Source: Sebastes aleutianus
Taxonomy: Eukaryota > Chordata > Actinopteri > Perciformes > Sebastidae
Assembly: GCA_916700875.1 (NCBI GenBank)
Contig: CAKAKS010000039.1
Coordinates: 12,122,044 to 12,186,043, forward strand
Direction: 5' to 3'
Length of the DNA stretch: 64,000 bases
Below, piece by piece: positions 29,701 through 44,207 of the stretch; positions within the stretch are counted from its first letter, which is position 1, and each line of letters starts with the position of its first letter. The notes under the pieces are model-generated. The model saw only the letters and a list, made by a program, of their open reading frames with translations. It had not been told where the DNA came from and made no database searches. A program made the translations under genes and the position numbers.

Positions 29701-32700
29701 AAGCTAATCTATCATCTTTAAAAGTGTCTCATAAAACCTTCTTATAGACGTGCTTTTATTCAGTCTTTTGTTTCGTTATCGTTCAATCTTATTTAGTCTT
29801 GTCTTTCTTTTAACAGATATACTTGTGTTGTTTTAACCTCCTCTTTATAAAGTATATTATATTGTAAAGTCATCATGTACTTTCTGAAGTCTGCTCATTA
29901 ACAGTCGTTCAGCTGAAGAGCGACGGCCCGCTGATACTCAGGTTTGATTTCGAGAGTAAATTAAATTTCAAGTGAAAGACGTCGTATCTGATCTCAGCAG
30001 CTGGAAGCCTCCCGGCGGCTTTGACTTCCTGTTTCAGGATGTTTTATGGCTGATGAGTATCGACTCAGAGACATCAGTCATCTGAGGGCTCAGCAGAGGA
30101 AACAGCCGGCCCAAATACCTCCTGCAGCCAAACACTGTTTTAAAGGGTCAGGTCAACCAAAAGAAATCATTTTCCTCTACCGGTAGTGTTTTTTTTGTTC
30201 AGGTTTAGAGATTTCAGTCTCTGAGATTTCTGCCTCAGATTGTATTTGTGATGTTCACAGCTCTGAAAAGTATTCTGGATAGTCCAGATAGCACACAGCT
30301 TTTATGGGGCTTCTATGTGTACAGACGTCTCTTTCCCAATGTAAGTCTATGGGGAAAGGTCTTTTTGGGCCCAGTGGCATCATGTGACGGGCACAGAAGG
30401 TGTAGTACCGCCGTTTGGCCACTACGAAAATTGGGCTCAACGACCGGCGCTCTTCCTGGGGGGTTGCATTACCGCCATCAAAACAGGAAAGAAGTGGTAA
30501 AGCCCGCCTCTGGCTTGATTTGATTGGCTGCCGGGGCCAAGTGTGACATTGACAAGCGGTGTGATTCCACTAGCCAACGTCAGCTTGCAAGTAGCCTCAT
30601 TCAGGACAGTGGGTGCTTTCCGTCTTTGAAAATATTATAGTCTTTTCAAAGTCTCCTAGTGTGTGGTCGGCATTACTAACATCACACTGAGGTACAGCTA
30701 GCGTGGTGAGCGCCAGTCAGCAGCAATAAAGTTTCAGACACACACACAGCTGAGTCCTCACCGAGGGAGATCTTCTCTCCGGAGTCGGCGGGCAGCAGGA
30801 AGACGAGGAGAGCGAGGGTGGAGATGAGGACGCAAGGGATGAGGAGGTTGAGTCCGTAGTAGAGCGTCCTCCTCCTCATCACCACGGTGAAGGTCACGTC
30901 GGGGTACGGCTCCTTACAGCAGTCGTAGAAACGCTCGTTCCTCCGTCCAGGAACCTCTGCAGACAAAACAGGCAACAACAACACTGCGGCTAACCTCCAG
31001 AGTCACACAAACCTCTGACACATGAATCAATCATATGTTCCCTCCTTTATTTTGATCTGTTCTTCTCTCTGTGCTGTAAATGAATGAATAACTGGCAGAA
31101 TAATATTGATCTGTGCAGTATAGAAGCTAAAATCAGCTTCTTGGATCTGATGCAGCGGCATGTTCTGGTGGATTGATCATGTATCAGAAGATCAGAGACG
31201 TATTTAAAACTATGTAGGGATTCATAAACCAGTAGCAGTGATTTAAAATCAGTTCTGTAATCTGCCTTATGCTCAGCAGCAGCAGTTTGAGAAATATGGA
31301 GTTGTAGGAGTGCCATATCAAAAAATAAATCTGTATAAGAATATGAAAATAAATGTGGAAATATAAAGAGGAATAAATAAAAGAATAAGTAAGTAAATAA
31401 ATAAATTTGGAAATATAAAGACAAATAACCTTCCTTTGCCTTCCTGCCCAGGTCGTCAATTCCTGCACACACATACTGTACTCTATTTTAAATAAAAAAT
31501 AGAGTAATTTATATGCAATAAATAAATAAATATATACAATAAATAAATGTGAAAATAAATGAGAATGCTTGTAATTATTCTTTTGTATTTTATTATCTGT
31601 CTATATATATATATATATATTTGTCTTTATACTTCCACATTTATTTATTTATTCCTCTTTATATGTCCACATTTATTTTCTTATTCTTTTATTGTTTTTC
31701 TTATTAGAAAACAGAAGATAAATGAAGCCACTGTGTAGAAAATAAAAACAAAAACCGGATAGCCACGGAAGCAGAGTCAGAAAACCATTGTTTGTAGAAA
31801 ACAGATGATACATAACATTAATAGTGTAAGTCAGGGAGGAATGCTCCTCCACACGACATGCAGGAACAAGGCCATTTCATCTCAAATGGCTCAGAAAGGT
31901 AATTTATTCCTCCACAGGAGGAGAGGTATTTAAACATTTTACAGGAAGTCAAATCCTCCCCTGGTGCTGCTGCTGCAGGGAGGCGTGAAGCCGCCTGCTG
32001 AGGACGACTAATGAGGCCCGCTCACGTTTTAGTACTGGAATAATAATCTGTTGCCATAATGTGTATGTGTATGCCAGTAATAGATTCATAACAAAAATCC
32101 CAAACAATCAATAATGGATTTTAAATAAGCACACATGGTGACAGGATTATTACCACAAGTAGCAGAAACAGAGCCTTTTTACTTCTCTCTTTATCTGTCT
32201 GTATCTACAGAGACCCTGTGGCCTTCTGCCTGGATTTTCTCTTTTCTTCTTATTTAGATTTACTCCAGATGCTACTGGGTGTCAGCAAACACGTGGGGGC
32301 ACAGCCAATAACAGCGCACAGGGTGTGCAACCCGTTCAGGTGGTCAAATAACACCGCTTTGCTACTACACCCCTCGGTGATAATAACACGTTAACGCAAA
32401 TTTGTTTTAACGCCACTAATTTCTTTAACGCATTAACGCAACTTGGGATTTTTAAGTTGTAGCGGGCTAGAGTGAAGATACTGGTATCATATAAAACTAC
32501 AAAACCTAAGGAATACATTGATACCAACCATGTCATACTAGCTTGTCTTCAAGGAAGCTAAATAACGCTACAAAATTAGGCTAAATTTTGGCGAGGAAAA
32601 ACCGTCATGGACATTTTCAAAGGGGTCCCTTGACCTCTGACCTCAAGATATGTGAATGTAAATGGGTTCTATGGGTACCCACGAGTCTCCCCTTTACAGA

Positions 32701-35700
32701 CATGCCCACTTTATGATAATCACATGCAGTTTGGGGGCAAGTCATAGTCAAGTCAGCACACTGACACACTGACAGCTGTTGTTGCCTGTTGGGCTGCAGT
32801 GCGCCATGTTATGATTTGAGTATATTTTTTATGCTAAATGCAGTACCTGTGAGGGTTTCTGGACAATATTTGTCATTGTTTTGTGTTGTTAATTGATTTC
32901 CAATAATAAATATATACATACTTTTGCATAAAGCAGCATATTTGCCCACTCCCATGTTAATAAGAGTATTAAATACTTGACAAATCTCCCTCTAAGGTAC
33001 ATGTTGAACAGATACAAAAATTGCGATTAATTGCGATTAACGATGGACAATCATGCAATTAAATATTTTAATCGATTGACAGCCCTAATATATATATACA
33101 GCATATATATATATATTTTAGTTTGTTCTTCTCTTCTTCTTCTTTTTCTTCCTTTGTTGTGCTTCACTGTAGTTTCTGTATTTTATTGCTTTGGTTGTGT
33201 ACTGTATGGTACAGTATAGGGCATATGAAATATACTACATACTATATGGTGGCGTTGCGTGGGATGAGTGGAGGTTATTCTGTAGTTCAAACAGTGTTCA
33301 TCTAGTGATTATACACAAAGCTGAAGACTGACTGACAAAGCAAATCCAAATAAAACACCCACAAACTGACCTTTTATCTTAGAGCGAAGACAAACTGTAT
33401 GCCATTTAGACACTTCAACTTAGACCGCTGGTATTCAGTGTCTTTTGGCCCCAGTGAACTCCTCTCTTTCTGGTTATTTTACTGATGAATTAGTGGAAGA
33501 AGTGGTTTCTCTTTTATCCCTCTACATAGGAGAGCAGCATGCCTGGCTGCGTTTCATTAGCCCGTACATTTCTACATTGCTCACTACATTGGTTTTAATC
33601 TCCGCTATAGGTGATGTAGGGGGGAGGGGCAGAGAGGTAAATGGGGAAACATGCTGCTGAGATTTTCAATTAAATTCCCTGTGAACGGCCCATTGGCTGA
33701 ACAGCATCTCTGGAAGAGGCTCGCTTTCATTCCGCTGCTGCTATCTCTCTCTCCATTTCATACTCTCTTTCATCGGCCAGCACAAACAGAGGAGCTCCAG
33801 CTCCCCGGAGGCTCTGATCTGCAGGCGGCAGGCCGACCCGCAGAGGCTTTTTAATCTGTGTGTGAACGCTACACGACGACATCAAGCGCCACAAGTTTCA
33901 ATAATGTGCTGCAGACAGGTTGTTGATTAAAGGAATAGTAACATTTTGGGAAACACACTCAATATCTTTCCTTCAAAAGTGAAAGACTGTTATCAATGTA
34001 ATACAAATGTTGAACGAGACTAAATAACTTGTTAGGTTGAATTTTTTATAGTGTAACCTTGTAGGGGTGGGAAAAAATTACATATTTATCACAATTTTTT
34101 TTTTTTTTACGATTTGGAAATTCATTTTTTAGCGAGCTGAAACGAGAAAGTAGAAAACTTTGGAGGGTCTGCGTGGATACGACCTGCACCCTCGCATGTT
34201 AAATCCAGCGTGGTAAACTCCAGTAAAGTCTGGAAACACTTTGGGTTTCACACATTGCAGGAAAAGCAGAGCTAGACATCACGGCTAAAGCTGCATGCTA
34301 ACTCTGTCATGGACAGGAAATGTTATCGTATTGCGGTAACGTGCGGTCAAGCCGGCCGTCACTCTCATCTCCGTGGTCAAATGGGCCGACGCTACAACTG
34401 TAGAGCACCCATATACTGACATTTATGTTAAATGCATTCAAACGGCCCCGATGGAGCTGACCATGGATGTATAAAGAGAACGGAGCTGACGGGAGAGCTA
34501 GAGACCACCTTGGAGAAGTTAGAGGAAGTAGATACGTGTGACTACGTCGGGTTTTCAAAATAAGGTGTTAACAAAGGGAACTGTAGATACAAAATACATA
34601 TATGGAAATAATATTGATTGGATTATATTAACCAGAAGTATATTAAGTATATTACATGTCCCTTATAAATTAAAAAGAAAATACCACTAATTTGTGAGGG
34701 GAATGTCTTTATTCTTTGAGTTTTGGGTTGCTGGAATTTTTTTATAAATAATTCCTGACAATGACTGATATATTTGACTTCAGGATATCTCTGACTACAT
34801 ACATGCTGAAAATCAAACATTCTTACTGGATTAATTTAGATATTTTCCAAAGTAAAAGTCTCTAGAAGTGTATGAGTCAACTCTTCCCCATGGTCTAATG
34901 TTAAAATAGTTAACAAAAATCACAATAAATCGTAATATCGAATCGCAATACTTAAAAATCGCAATGCATATCGAATCAGCACCCAAGTATCGAGATAGAT
35001 AAGTGTATCGTCCCAGTCCTATTACCCTGTGACCTCACTGTCCCACGTGTTTCAGGCTCAAACTATTTCTTGTTTCTAGTCTCTTCCACCTGATCCTCTC
35101 CTGTTGTTTGCTTTATAACACAATGTGCTCATTTCAAAACGTCAGGGGAGAAGCCTTTTTCAATCATTTACCTGATTTAATGAATGACAATATTTAGATT
35201 TTGATGCAGTTTAATGAGGATAAAGATGCACGACCAGCAGATCTCCAGAGCTTCACTCGTAATCCTGTGAGAACACATGTAAACACGCAGCAGATGTGTG
35301 CGTGATCAGGCCGCTTTACGACTGTATTAAAACATTAATCTGTGTGTCAACATCTGCCTCGCAGCATCGCATGATAAAATCAAAGCGGGAAAAGAAATCA
35401 GAGCTGAAGTTTGACGATGTAAATGTCACTTATTGGTCACGCTTTGCTGCATGATCTGGCATTTGTGAGCGTCCGATGGTTTGAACACGGCCTGCAGGCA
35501 GCAGTTCTCCCATCAGCCTTCAGGTTCACTGAGCTGCTCGCAGCAGCAGGAGGATTTAATTACCAGCAGATTAATGGTGGATGGGAGCGCTGATATGAAA
35601 CCGGTTCCTCTGAGCTGCTTCGCGGTTTTAACGGACGAGTCTGCAGGCCGCCACGTTCAGATGTAACATCTACATCCCGTCGCTGTCGGCAAGAAAACTC

Positions 35701-38700
35701 CTAAATGTATGTGTTCAGAAACTAATTAAAACAACTTGTTTGTTTTGCCGGAAACCTGCTGCACGCTCAGTTGGGAATCTCACCGTGAAATGAGCTTCCT
35801 AAAGTTTCTTCCCTTATTTCCCCTCTAAGATTTTCCTTTAATGGCGAGTTCATATAGGGAACGGAAGCGCCACGCTATGTTAATTGTCGCGCGAGCTGAA
35901 GCCTGGCTGTTCACATCATCATCCGGGAGAACAGCAGTGAGAGAAGGAAGGGAAGTAATAAGCATTCGTAGGATGCATATTTTATCATCTTATCAGAATC
36001 AGATCATTTATATCACATATATAGTAGATTATCAGTGTGTTTTCTTGCCAGATTCGCTCACGGCAAGCAAAGAAAATAGACCAGACACCGAAACTATCGC
36101 TGTGGATCAGACAAAACTACTTGGTTAGGTTTAGGAAAACATCGTGGTGTGGATTACAATAAGTATGTATGTACGTGAGTTAAGTTATGTACATAAATTA
36201 AATAAATAAATCAAAGCTCCTGTTTTTAACCAGGGTGTTTAATAAGACGAGTGTTAAATGGAACACACAGGAAGTTCATTCAGGGACTTACTTGAACATA
36301 TAACTGACGACAACATGTTCAAGTGTGAAAAGTGGAATCAACGAAATCAGACTCGTGTCTCGTTTTAAACGTTTAGCAACAGGCCAGGGTGACTAACACA
36401 AACAAACAAACAACTTACAAATAAAAAAATAACATCTCATGTTCCCTCTTTAAGAAGTTCATGCACTCTCACCCACGAGGTCCCACTCTCCGTTGGCGAT
36501 GTATCCGGTGATGTCGGCCTCGATCATCTGCAGGTCCAGAGACCAGCCGCCGTACGTCCACGAGCCGAACTTCAGGTCGCAGCGCTGAACGTCGAACGGA
36601 AACCAGCGAACATCGATGTAACAGGTGCTCTTAAATATTCCTACAAATAAAATGAGTGGAAGAGGTAAATAAAAAAAAAGGTAACGCTTTATAATAACCA
36701 TCATTTAAAAATGGTAAATTGATAGTTAATTAAACTTAGTATAAATAACTATACTTACTATAAATAAAAGAATAAACAAATGTGGAAATATAAAGAAAAA
36801 TAACAAAATAGAAAATAATAATTATAAGCATTTTAATTTATTTCCACATGTATTTCTGTTTTTATTTATTTATATATTTTTAAAAATATAGATTTAATTA
36901 ATTTTTGCATATACATGACAATTTTTCTGTAAATTTATATATATACAAAAAAAAGATGTATTTATTTTTATATAATGACATTCATTTATTTGTATCCCTT
37001 TACTTTTTTCCCAATTGCTTTCAGAAAAAGATGTAAAAGAAAATGAAAATAATGTTTGTGTTTGCTTGAGTGTCAGCAGGAGATCAATATCAAATATACA
37101 AAAACTAATTCATGGAAAACGTAAAGAGGCAAAATAGAGAAAAACACTAGGACGAATTAATGGAAAAGATAAAACCCTAAAAGTTGAAAAAATTATTGAT
37201 AGACAACAGAGAAAAAGAGGATTTGTCCAACAGAAACCACACGACTCTGAACACAGAATTCAGAAATAAGAATAGAAATATAACAAGATGAAGCCCAGAC
37301 AGAAGACTGGCTGCTGTTTACTGACTGAATTTAGATAGCGAGGGATCGAACAAACTCTATGTTGAAAAGTAGATAAGAAGTGGTTTAAAGTGGATTTTGT
37401 TTGTTTTTCACGGGTAAACAAGAAAGCGTGTCTGTTCTCCCTCAGGAGGACGATGTTTGAGCTTTCCATTAACTTTGTGTGGATCAGCTGGGAAATCCAA
37501 TCTGTTCCCAAACCAGCCTCCAAAAACAAAGATGAAAGTTTAATGATCCCCGAGAGGAATCAGGACGCTGCTGCACCACAAAGTAACCGGATACAGCAAA
37601 GAAGACTTGAGAAAATGGTGAATAAGAATAATATGGATAACAGTTTATAAACGCAGAATAATCACAGTTTGAACTGATTACAAATTAACTTAAAGCATTC
37701 TGGCTATAATATATACATTAAATAGGGCTGTCAATCGATTGAAATAGTTAATCGTGATTAATCGCAAATTAATCACACATTTTTTTATCTGTTCAAAATG
37801 TACCTTAAAGGGAGATTTGTCAAGTATTTAATACTCTTATCAACATGGGAGTGGACAAATATGCTGCTTTATGCAAACGTATGTATATATTTATTATTGT
37901 AAATCAATCAACAACACAAAACAATGACGTATATTGTCCAGAAACCCTCACAGGTACTGCATTTAGAATAAAGAATATGCTCAAATCATAACATGGCAAA
38001 CTGCAGCCCAACAGGCAACAACAGCTGTCAGTGTGTCAGTGTGCTGACTTGACTATGACTTGCCCCAAACTGCATGTGATTATCATAAAGTGGGTATGTC
38101 TGTAAAGGGGAGACTCGTGGGTACCCATAGAACACCTTTTCATTCACATATCTGGAGGTCAGAGGTCAAGGGACCCCTATGAAAATGGACATGACAGTTT
38201 TTGATTGCCCAAATTTAGCGCAAGTTTGGAGCGTTATTTAACCTCCTTCACGACAAGCTAGTGCGACATGGTTGGTACCAATGGATTCATTAGGTTTTCT
38301 ATATGATACCAGTATCTTCACTCTAGCTTTAAAACTGAACCGCTACAACCTAAAAATCACAAGTTGCATTCATGCGTTTAAGAAATTAGTGGCGTTAAAA
38401 TGAATTATTGTGTTAACTTTGACAGCCCTAGAATAAAGATAACTGATGAACTACAGAGAAAGTGGTGAATTAAGTGGCAAGAAAAATATGGATTACAGTT
38501 TATAAGTGCAGAAAAATTACAGTTTGAAATGATTACAAATGAACATCATGCATTCTGGCTATAATATATACACAAATACTGGATGTATAATGTAATTAAA
38601 GGGTGTTTGTGTTAATAGTTTATCTAAATTTCAATTGATTTGTCCTGCTGAGAATAAACTGTGGTGGCATTGTGTCATTTTTTATTGTTTTTATTGGCAA

Positions 38701-41700
38701 ATCCTTTAGAGTTCCTTCAGCTGTTTTTGCTTCGATTTATGTTATAGTTCTATTAAATCACATTTTCTTTTCTTTCACTGCTGAAACGTGAAGCCTGAGC
38801 TCATCTCTGTCATCGTACACACCCCCAACTCGCACCAATCAATGTCAGCTGTCAGTGGTAATGGAGCTGTTACCGCTTTTATTTGTTATTGATTTCTGCT
38901 CAGCTGATGGGTTTCCCTCCTCTTCCTGACTTGTTACGGTTCAGTTTGCAGCAAGAAAACATGTTTATGTGATGTCTTCACTTTCTGACGCTGTTTGTGT
39001 CCAAATCAAATATTAAAGAAAATAGGGAAAAGAAGTCCTTAATTAAAAGACGTCCTTGTCTCTGCATGTTACACAGTCGTGTCTCTATCAGCAGGCTGGT
39101 TGAAAGTCATGATGAGTTTCAGTTCGTCAACGAGGACCATAACTCCTCCTGTTGGCCCCTTGACCTCATGTTGACCCTCCTGCCCGACCTCCATAAAACT
39201 GCTGGCTACATTTCTGTCAGGGTTTAATGGAGTCTTTCACCAAAACCCATCAGAGGAAGTGTGAGGCTCTTTACTGGGTGTTGTAACAATTTCTAATCTC
39301 CATCTGTAGAGTTTTATTATTAACACCTAGAATATTCTTCTTATGATCAATATCATTATCTTTTTCATTGTATTTATTTGTATTTATGATGTTAATCCTA
39401 AAATGATTATGACTATTATTTCATCCTTCTTATTTGTTATAATTGTTTTGTTCAAGCTCTGTACGTCACCTTGTTCTTGAATGTGACCCTTGGATTGAAT
39501 GTGTTTCCCCTTTCTTTTAACTCTTTAATCTAACAGGTGAGGGGGCTTGTTCGCGGTAGGAGCGGTCTGTCTAGCAGTGGGAGGAGCCTCTGGGTGTGTT
39601 ACCTGGTGGCAGGTACTGGCAGTAGCCGGTGGAGTTGACCAGGATGTTGGTGTGGAAGGAGGCATCGAACCTTTCATCAGCGCTGTGGAGAGAGACGGAT
39701 TATCAGTCAGTGTCCATCAGAGGTCGCCGAGTGTAGATCATAGATTCATCAAGGTTACAGCTGATCACACACACACGTTTGTCCTTTTATACTTGTGACT
39801 GACATAATCCATCATCTATAACCTCTATAACACTATCGAAACCTGACCAGGTCAGAGGTCAAGGGACCCCTTTGAAAATGGCTATGCCAGTTTTTCCTCC
39901 CCAATATTTAGCCTAAGTTTGGAGCGTCATTATCGTGTTAACTTTGACGACCCTAGTTTTATTGTCTAATAAATTTAAAAAGGGGAAAAAAATGAAAGTT
40001 TCATCTTTAAAACATATGTAAAAACATCAACAGTGAGTTAACAAGAGATCAGGACTGTGTCTGCAGACTAAACTCTTCTGGTTAAAGAACACACACATAG
40101 TACCACAACACAAACACAGGGCCGAGGCTTCCTGTCAATATCAATACTTCTGATCTCCAAACACAAACAGACACACCAGATTTCAGATTCCAGCTCTCTG
40201 CCTTTAATGTTGTTTGTGTGGGAAACAGCTGTTCTGCTTCATTACTAAACCATAAAGGTAATGTTTATCAACGTACTGAAGACAGCCGGTTGACTTTTTA
40301 ATATTTCAAGAGACAGAAAATAGAGTTTTCCTCTTTTTCCAGAGAGCAGATCTTGTTTGGATTCTTGCTGTTGCAGCTGAACTTTTGTAGAAAAATAAAT
40401 GTTTTCTGTCTGATATTCTGAGGAAAAGAAGCAGACTGTGTGAATACAACCTGGAGTCTTTTTTCAGTAATGCATTAACCCTAACTTTGACAAAAACAAC
40501 TGAACTTTAAAATCCAATAACTGAATAATTGAATTAGAAAATATTAATGATATAAATAAAAGTTAATAGGAGTGTATTTTCCTCAGTCTATAGGTTACGT
40601 ATAAACTTGAGTTAGTCTGTCACAGTCTGTTGAAAGGAGCAACTCCTAAAGTTAACAACAGTAAGATGAGGTTTACGAAAAGGGTCGTGTCATGATAGCA
40701 GAAATTTAGTAGTCGATGCCAATACCAGCTGTTTGGGCCAAATCGTTGCTCTCCACACACTATAGGAACAAAATGTCATTATGTGTGTCGTCTCTCACAT
40801 TTTACACGTCTGGTATTGTTTGAAAAATCTTTTGGTGTGGGCCAGCCTTAAGTCTGCTCCAACGTGTTCAAAAACAAAGTTATTAACCCCCTGAGACCCA
40901 CAATAGACCCACTTTTAGGGGGGTGCAGGGGGTCTTTAGGGGGAGATAGCAGGTCAACAGTAGATGTCACATAGAAGTGGTGTACATTATCTGAAAGCTG
41001 GTGTGTCAAGTTGTTCTAGTCGTAAATCAGAAATAAACATGGATTAATGAATTAATGAATTTTTAAAAATGAATTGTTAAAGCGTTTAAAGGTTTAAAAC
41101 TTTATGATAGAAGTATATGATGGTCATCCCCATGCTCTATTATTAAGTTGTTGCAGCAATTTTTGGGTTGATACCATTTGTGACACAGATTTGGTGCTAA
41201 ATTTAACCATTTTTTACAGCTTGAGAATTGATAAAAAATTATCAATAATCCCTCCAAAATACCACATTAAGACACCAAGACCTTGAGGAACACCATAGAA
41301 AAAGCCATGCTGTGATTTGGAATCAAAAACTTTTGACATTTTGAAATATCTGAAAGAATTGCATTTTTCGGCAATTAAATGGCGAGCACTTCTGTTGTAA
41401 ACTGCTCAGAAACCCCCTTATTGTCAATCTAGCTAGGAAAGCCATCCATCCTCTGAATGCTCTAGGTCTCTAGTTTGTGGCTGTAAAGTTTCATGAGCCT
41501 GTGATTATCCTAGAGGTCACCACAGGTCATTTTATACAGTGAGGTCAAGTTTCAAAGAATGGTCTCACTACAATGAAATGGCTACTATGGGGACTAACAT
41601 CATCACACATGAATACAGTTGGGCTCAGTGGATCCACAACAGTCTCAGCTTTACAGTGACCAATGGATTCTTTAGGTTTTCTAGTTCCATATGATATCTG

Positions 41701-44169
41701 TAGCTTCACTCTAGCTTTAAAACTGAACCTAGTAGAGCCTCTGAAAGCCAGTAAAGTCAGTCTGGATCGCCTGCTATCTGCGGGCATCACTGTTGCTGTG
41801 TATCATCCAAAGATCTGTGTTTTTCTCATCATATAGGAACTGGAGTTAGTGGCCGAAGGACCATGTTGGCTAAAAGAAAAGTCATTAAGTAAAACTACAG
41901 AAAGTTTGCTGTAAAGTTGACCCGGTGCCCAGTACTAATTCAAAGGCAGGCTCTGGTGCCGTCCACCGGCCCCTTCTCATTAAAGCCAGCCAGGTCAATA
42001 TCCCCTCTGACAGTGTCCCCCTCCCACCAGGATCACACGGCGCTCCTCGACGCTGCTCGGTTAATGAGCTGAAACGCTCGGCAGCATCCAGCGGAGAGCC
42101 TCCCACCATAGATATAATGCCCCCCACAGCCACAGCTCTGATGTGTGAGTTACTGTAACAGTGAGATGTTAATCCTGACAGGGAGAGGACATATCTATAG
42201 CGCTGATAACAGGAGAGAATTAGCTTGTTTACTGAATCAGAACTGAGTGAGTGGTCTTTGGCCTCGTTCAGGGCGTCAAACTAAAACATCCTCAATCCAC
42301 CACAGACACATTGATCCTCCGCTTTACCCAGAAGGCACTGGGGTGCAATGATCACCCATGGAGCATCGTGTCTTTCAAATCCAGCTTTCAACCAACAGCA
42401 GAACTTTAAGAAGTTTGGTTTTGTCGTGAGTGATGGAAGAAAACTTTACTGTTTCTCTTAACTACAGTTTAGAAGTCAAGAAACTTCAAGTCTAAAGAAT
42501 TTTACACGGATGAATATTCAGTGTACGAACAAAACACATCAATAATGATTAAGTTACGTTTTGTTTATGACCAGTAAACTGTCGATGCTCAAGAGAGACG
42601 AGTTTTTCACTGAATCAGATAAGGATGTCGACCATTTTCACACCACTCTCCCTCACCACTTAGCTTCATTCCTGATGTTCATGTCGCTGTGAAAATATCC
42701 ATGTGTTGGAACGATCAGATGAGATGAAGATGATAAATGAAAAGAGTCTTCTGTGTGTGTCCTCTTGACTATACTCGTTGGCTTGATTTCCTCACTTCCG
42801 TTTCTCTTCTCGTGCACTGATTGGTTTAAGCTGAACAGCCAATCAGAGTGATTTCTCTCACTGACGAGCTCCGCCGCCGATTCAACATGCTGATTCAGCT
42901 GAAAAACCTCCGACACGGGCAGACTAGAGCCGACGGTGCGGGACACACCGCAAAAACTAGACCGACAGACGCTCACCGACGACCCCAAACTGTCTGACGA
43001 CCGACCGTCGGCTTGGTGTGTCAGGACCTTAAATAATATTGTTCTTATTTTCCAGCAAGTTGGGGTTAAGCAAGTTTAAATTTTGTATTTTTGTAACTTT
43101 ATTTTTTAAAACTTTTTTCTAAAGCTACTGTGTGTATAATTTATATGGAATATTACAAAATAATTCAGCTTGACAGTTCATTCTTGACCTTTTGAAAGAG
43201 CAGGTCTAGACCATACTCTATAGCTGACATGGACAAGACGTCCGTCAGAAGAAGTGCTCAGAGTAATAGAAAGTTTGAACATGTGCAGCTCTTCTGCTTA
43301 TGAAGACCATGTGATACTGCTGAAAGCTTCAGAAGAAAGAGTAAGTGGACCTTGAGATTATTTCGTCTTATTTTATCTTTGAAATGACTCTAATGGCATA
43401 CGTTTTTATAGAGAATTTAAATCATTTTGGTTATAAATTGGTGCTGTCTTTGCAGCCAGTTTATCTTAAAAGGTGATAAATGTGAGATTGGGAGCTTGGG
43501 AGCATTTCTGTTGCCTCCAGACGGCTCTCAACATGACAACGGCTGAGCCGGCAGCTTGCAGCTAACGGTGCTAACGGTGCAAACAACGCCAACACTGCTG
43601 ACAGAGATAACCGTGTTAACCGGAAGGTGGGTGCTACGCTTCCGCTACGACGCCGTTGGACGGGACGGCGTTATCAGCTGTAACTGCCGTAGAAGAGCAG
43701 TGCAGAACGGCTGCCCATGCCCAGTGGGGCACGCTCACATGCACTAAAAGCACCGAGAAGCTCTGATTACAACACACACAGAGGGAGAGACTTCATTCTC
43801 TGCTCAGGTAGACATTACTCCTCTATATATTTACATAGACAATAGTTGTTGATGATATATTAATGCTCTGGATATCAGATTTAGCATCTTTAAAGTTTAA
43901 AATATACATTTTACAAATAGTGGCATTAAAAAAGTTTTGAAGAAGCAACTCCAAGTTAAAGAAACACAAAGAACAGTGTTCTGTTGCTGCTCAGATAAAT
44001 TCAGAAGACACAGTTCAGCTTCATGGAGCTTTTGTCTGCAGCAGTGAGCTGGTGTACCTGTTGTACAGCAGGATGTCGGGCCTCCAGATCTGGCTGTCGG
44101 GGAATCTGACGTTGGTCACACCCGGATAGTCGGACTTGTTCCACTGCAGGTAGAAATCTGTCCAGTACT

Positions 44170-44207
<38 letters not shown>

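Noticed and set aside
30245..30640. G+C-richer block in chrna7 intron 7, tested as a hidden gene
   Set aside because: Frames are short and unrelated to any family I know; reads like a diverged repeat.
42653..43020. 111-codon frame (- strand) with CCAAT-like text nearby
   Set aside because: The stretch looks like a repeat fragment (ending GGTGTGTCAGGACCTTAA); no protein similarity recognised.
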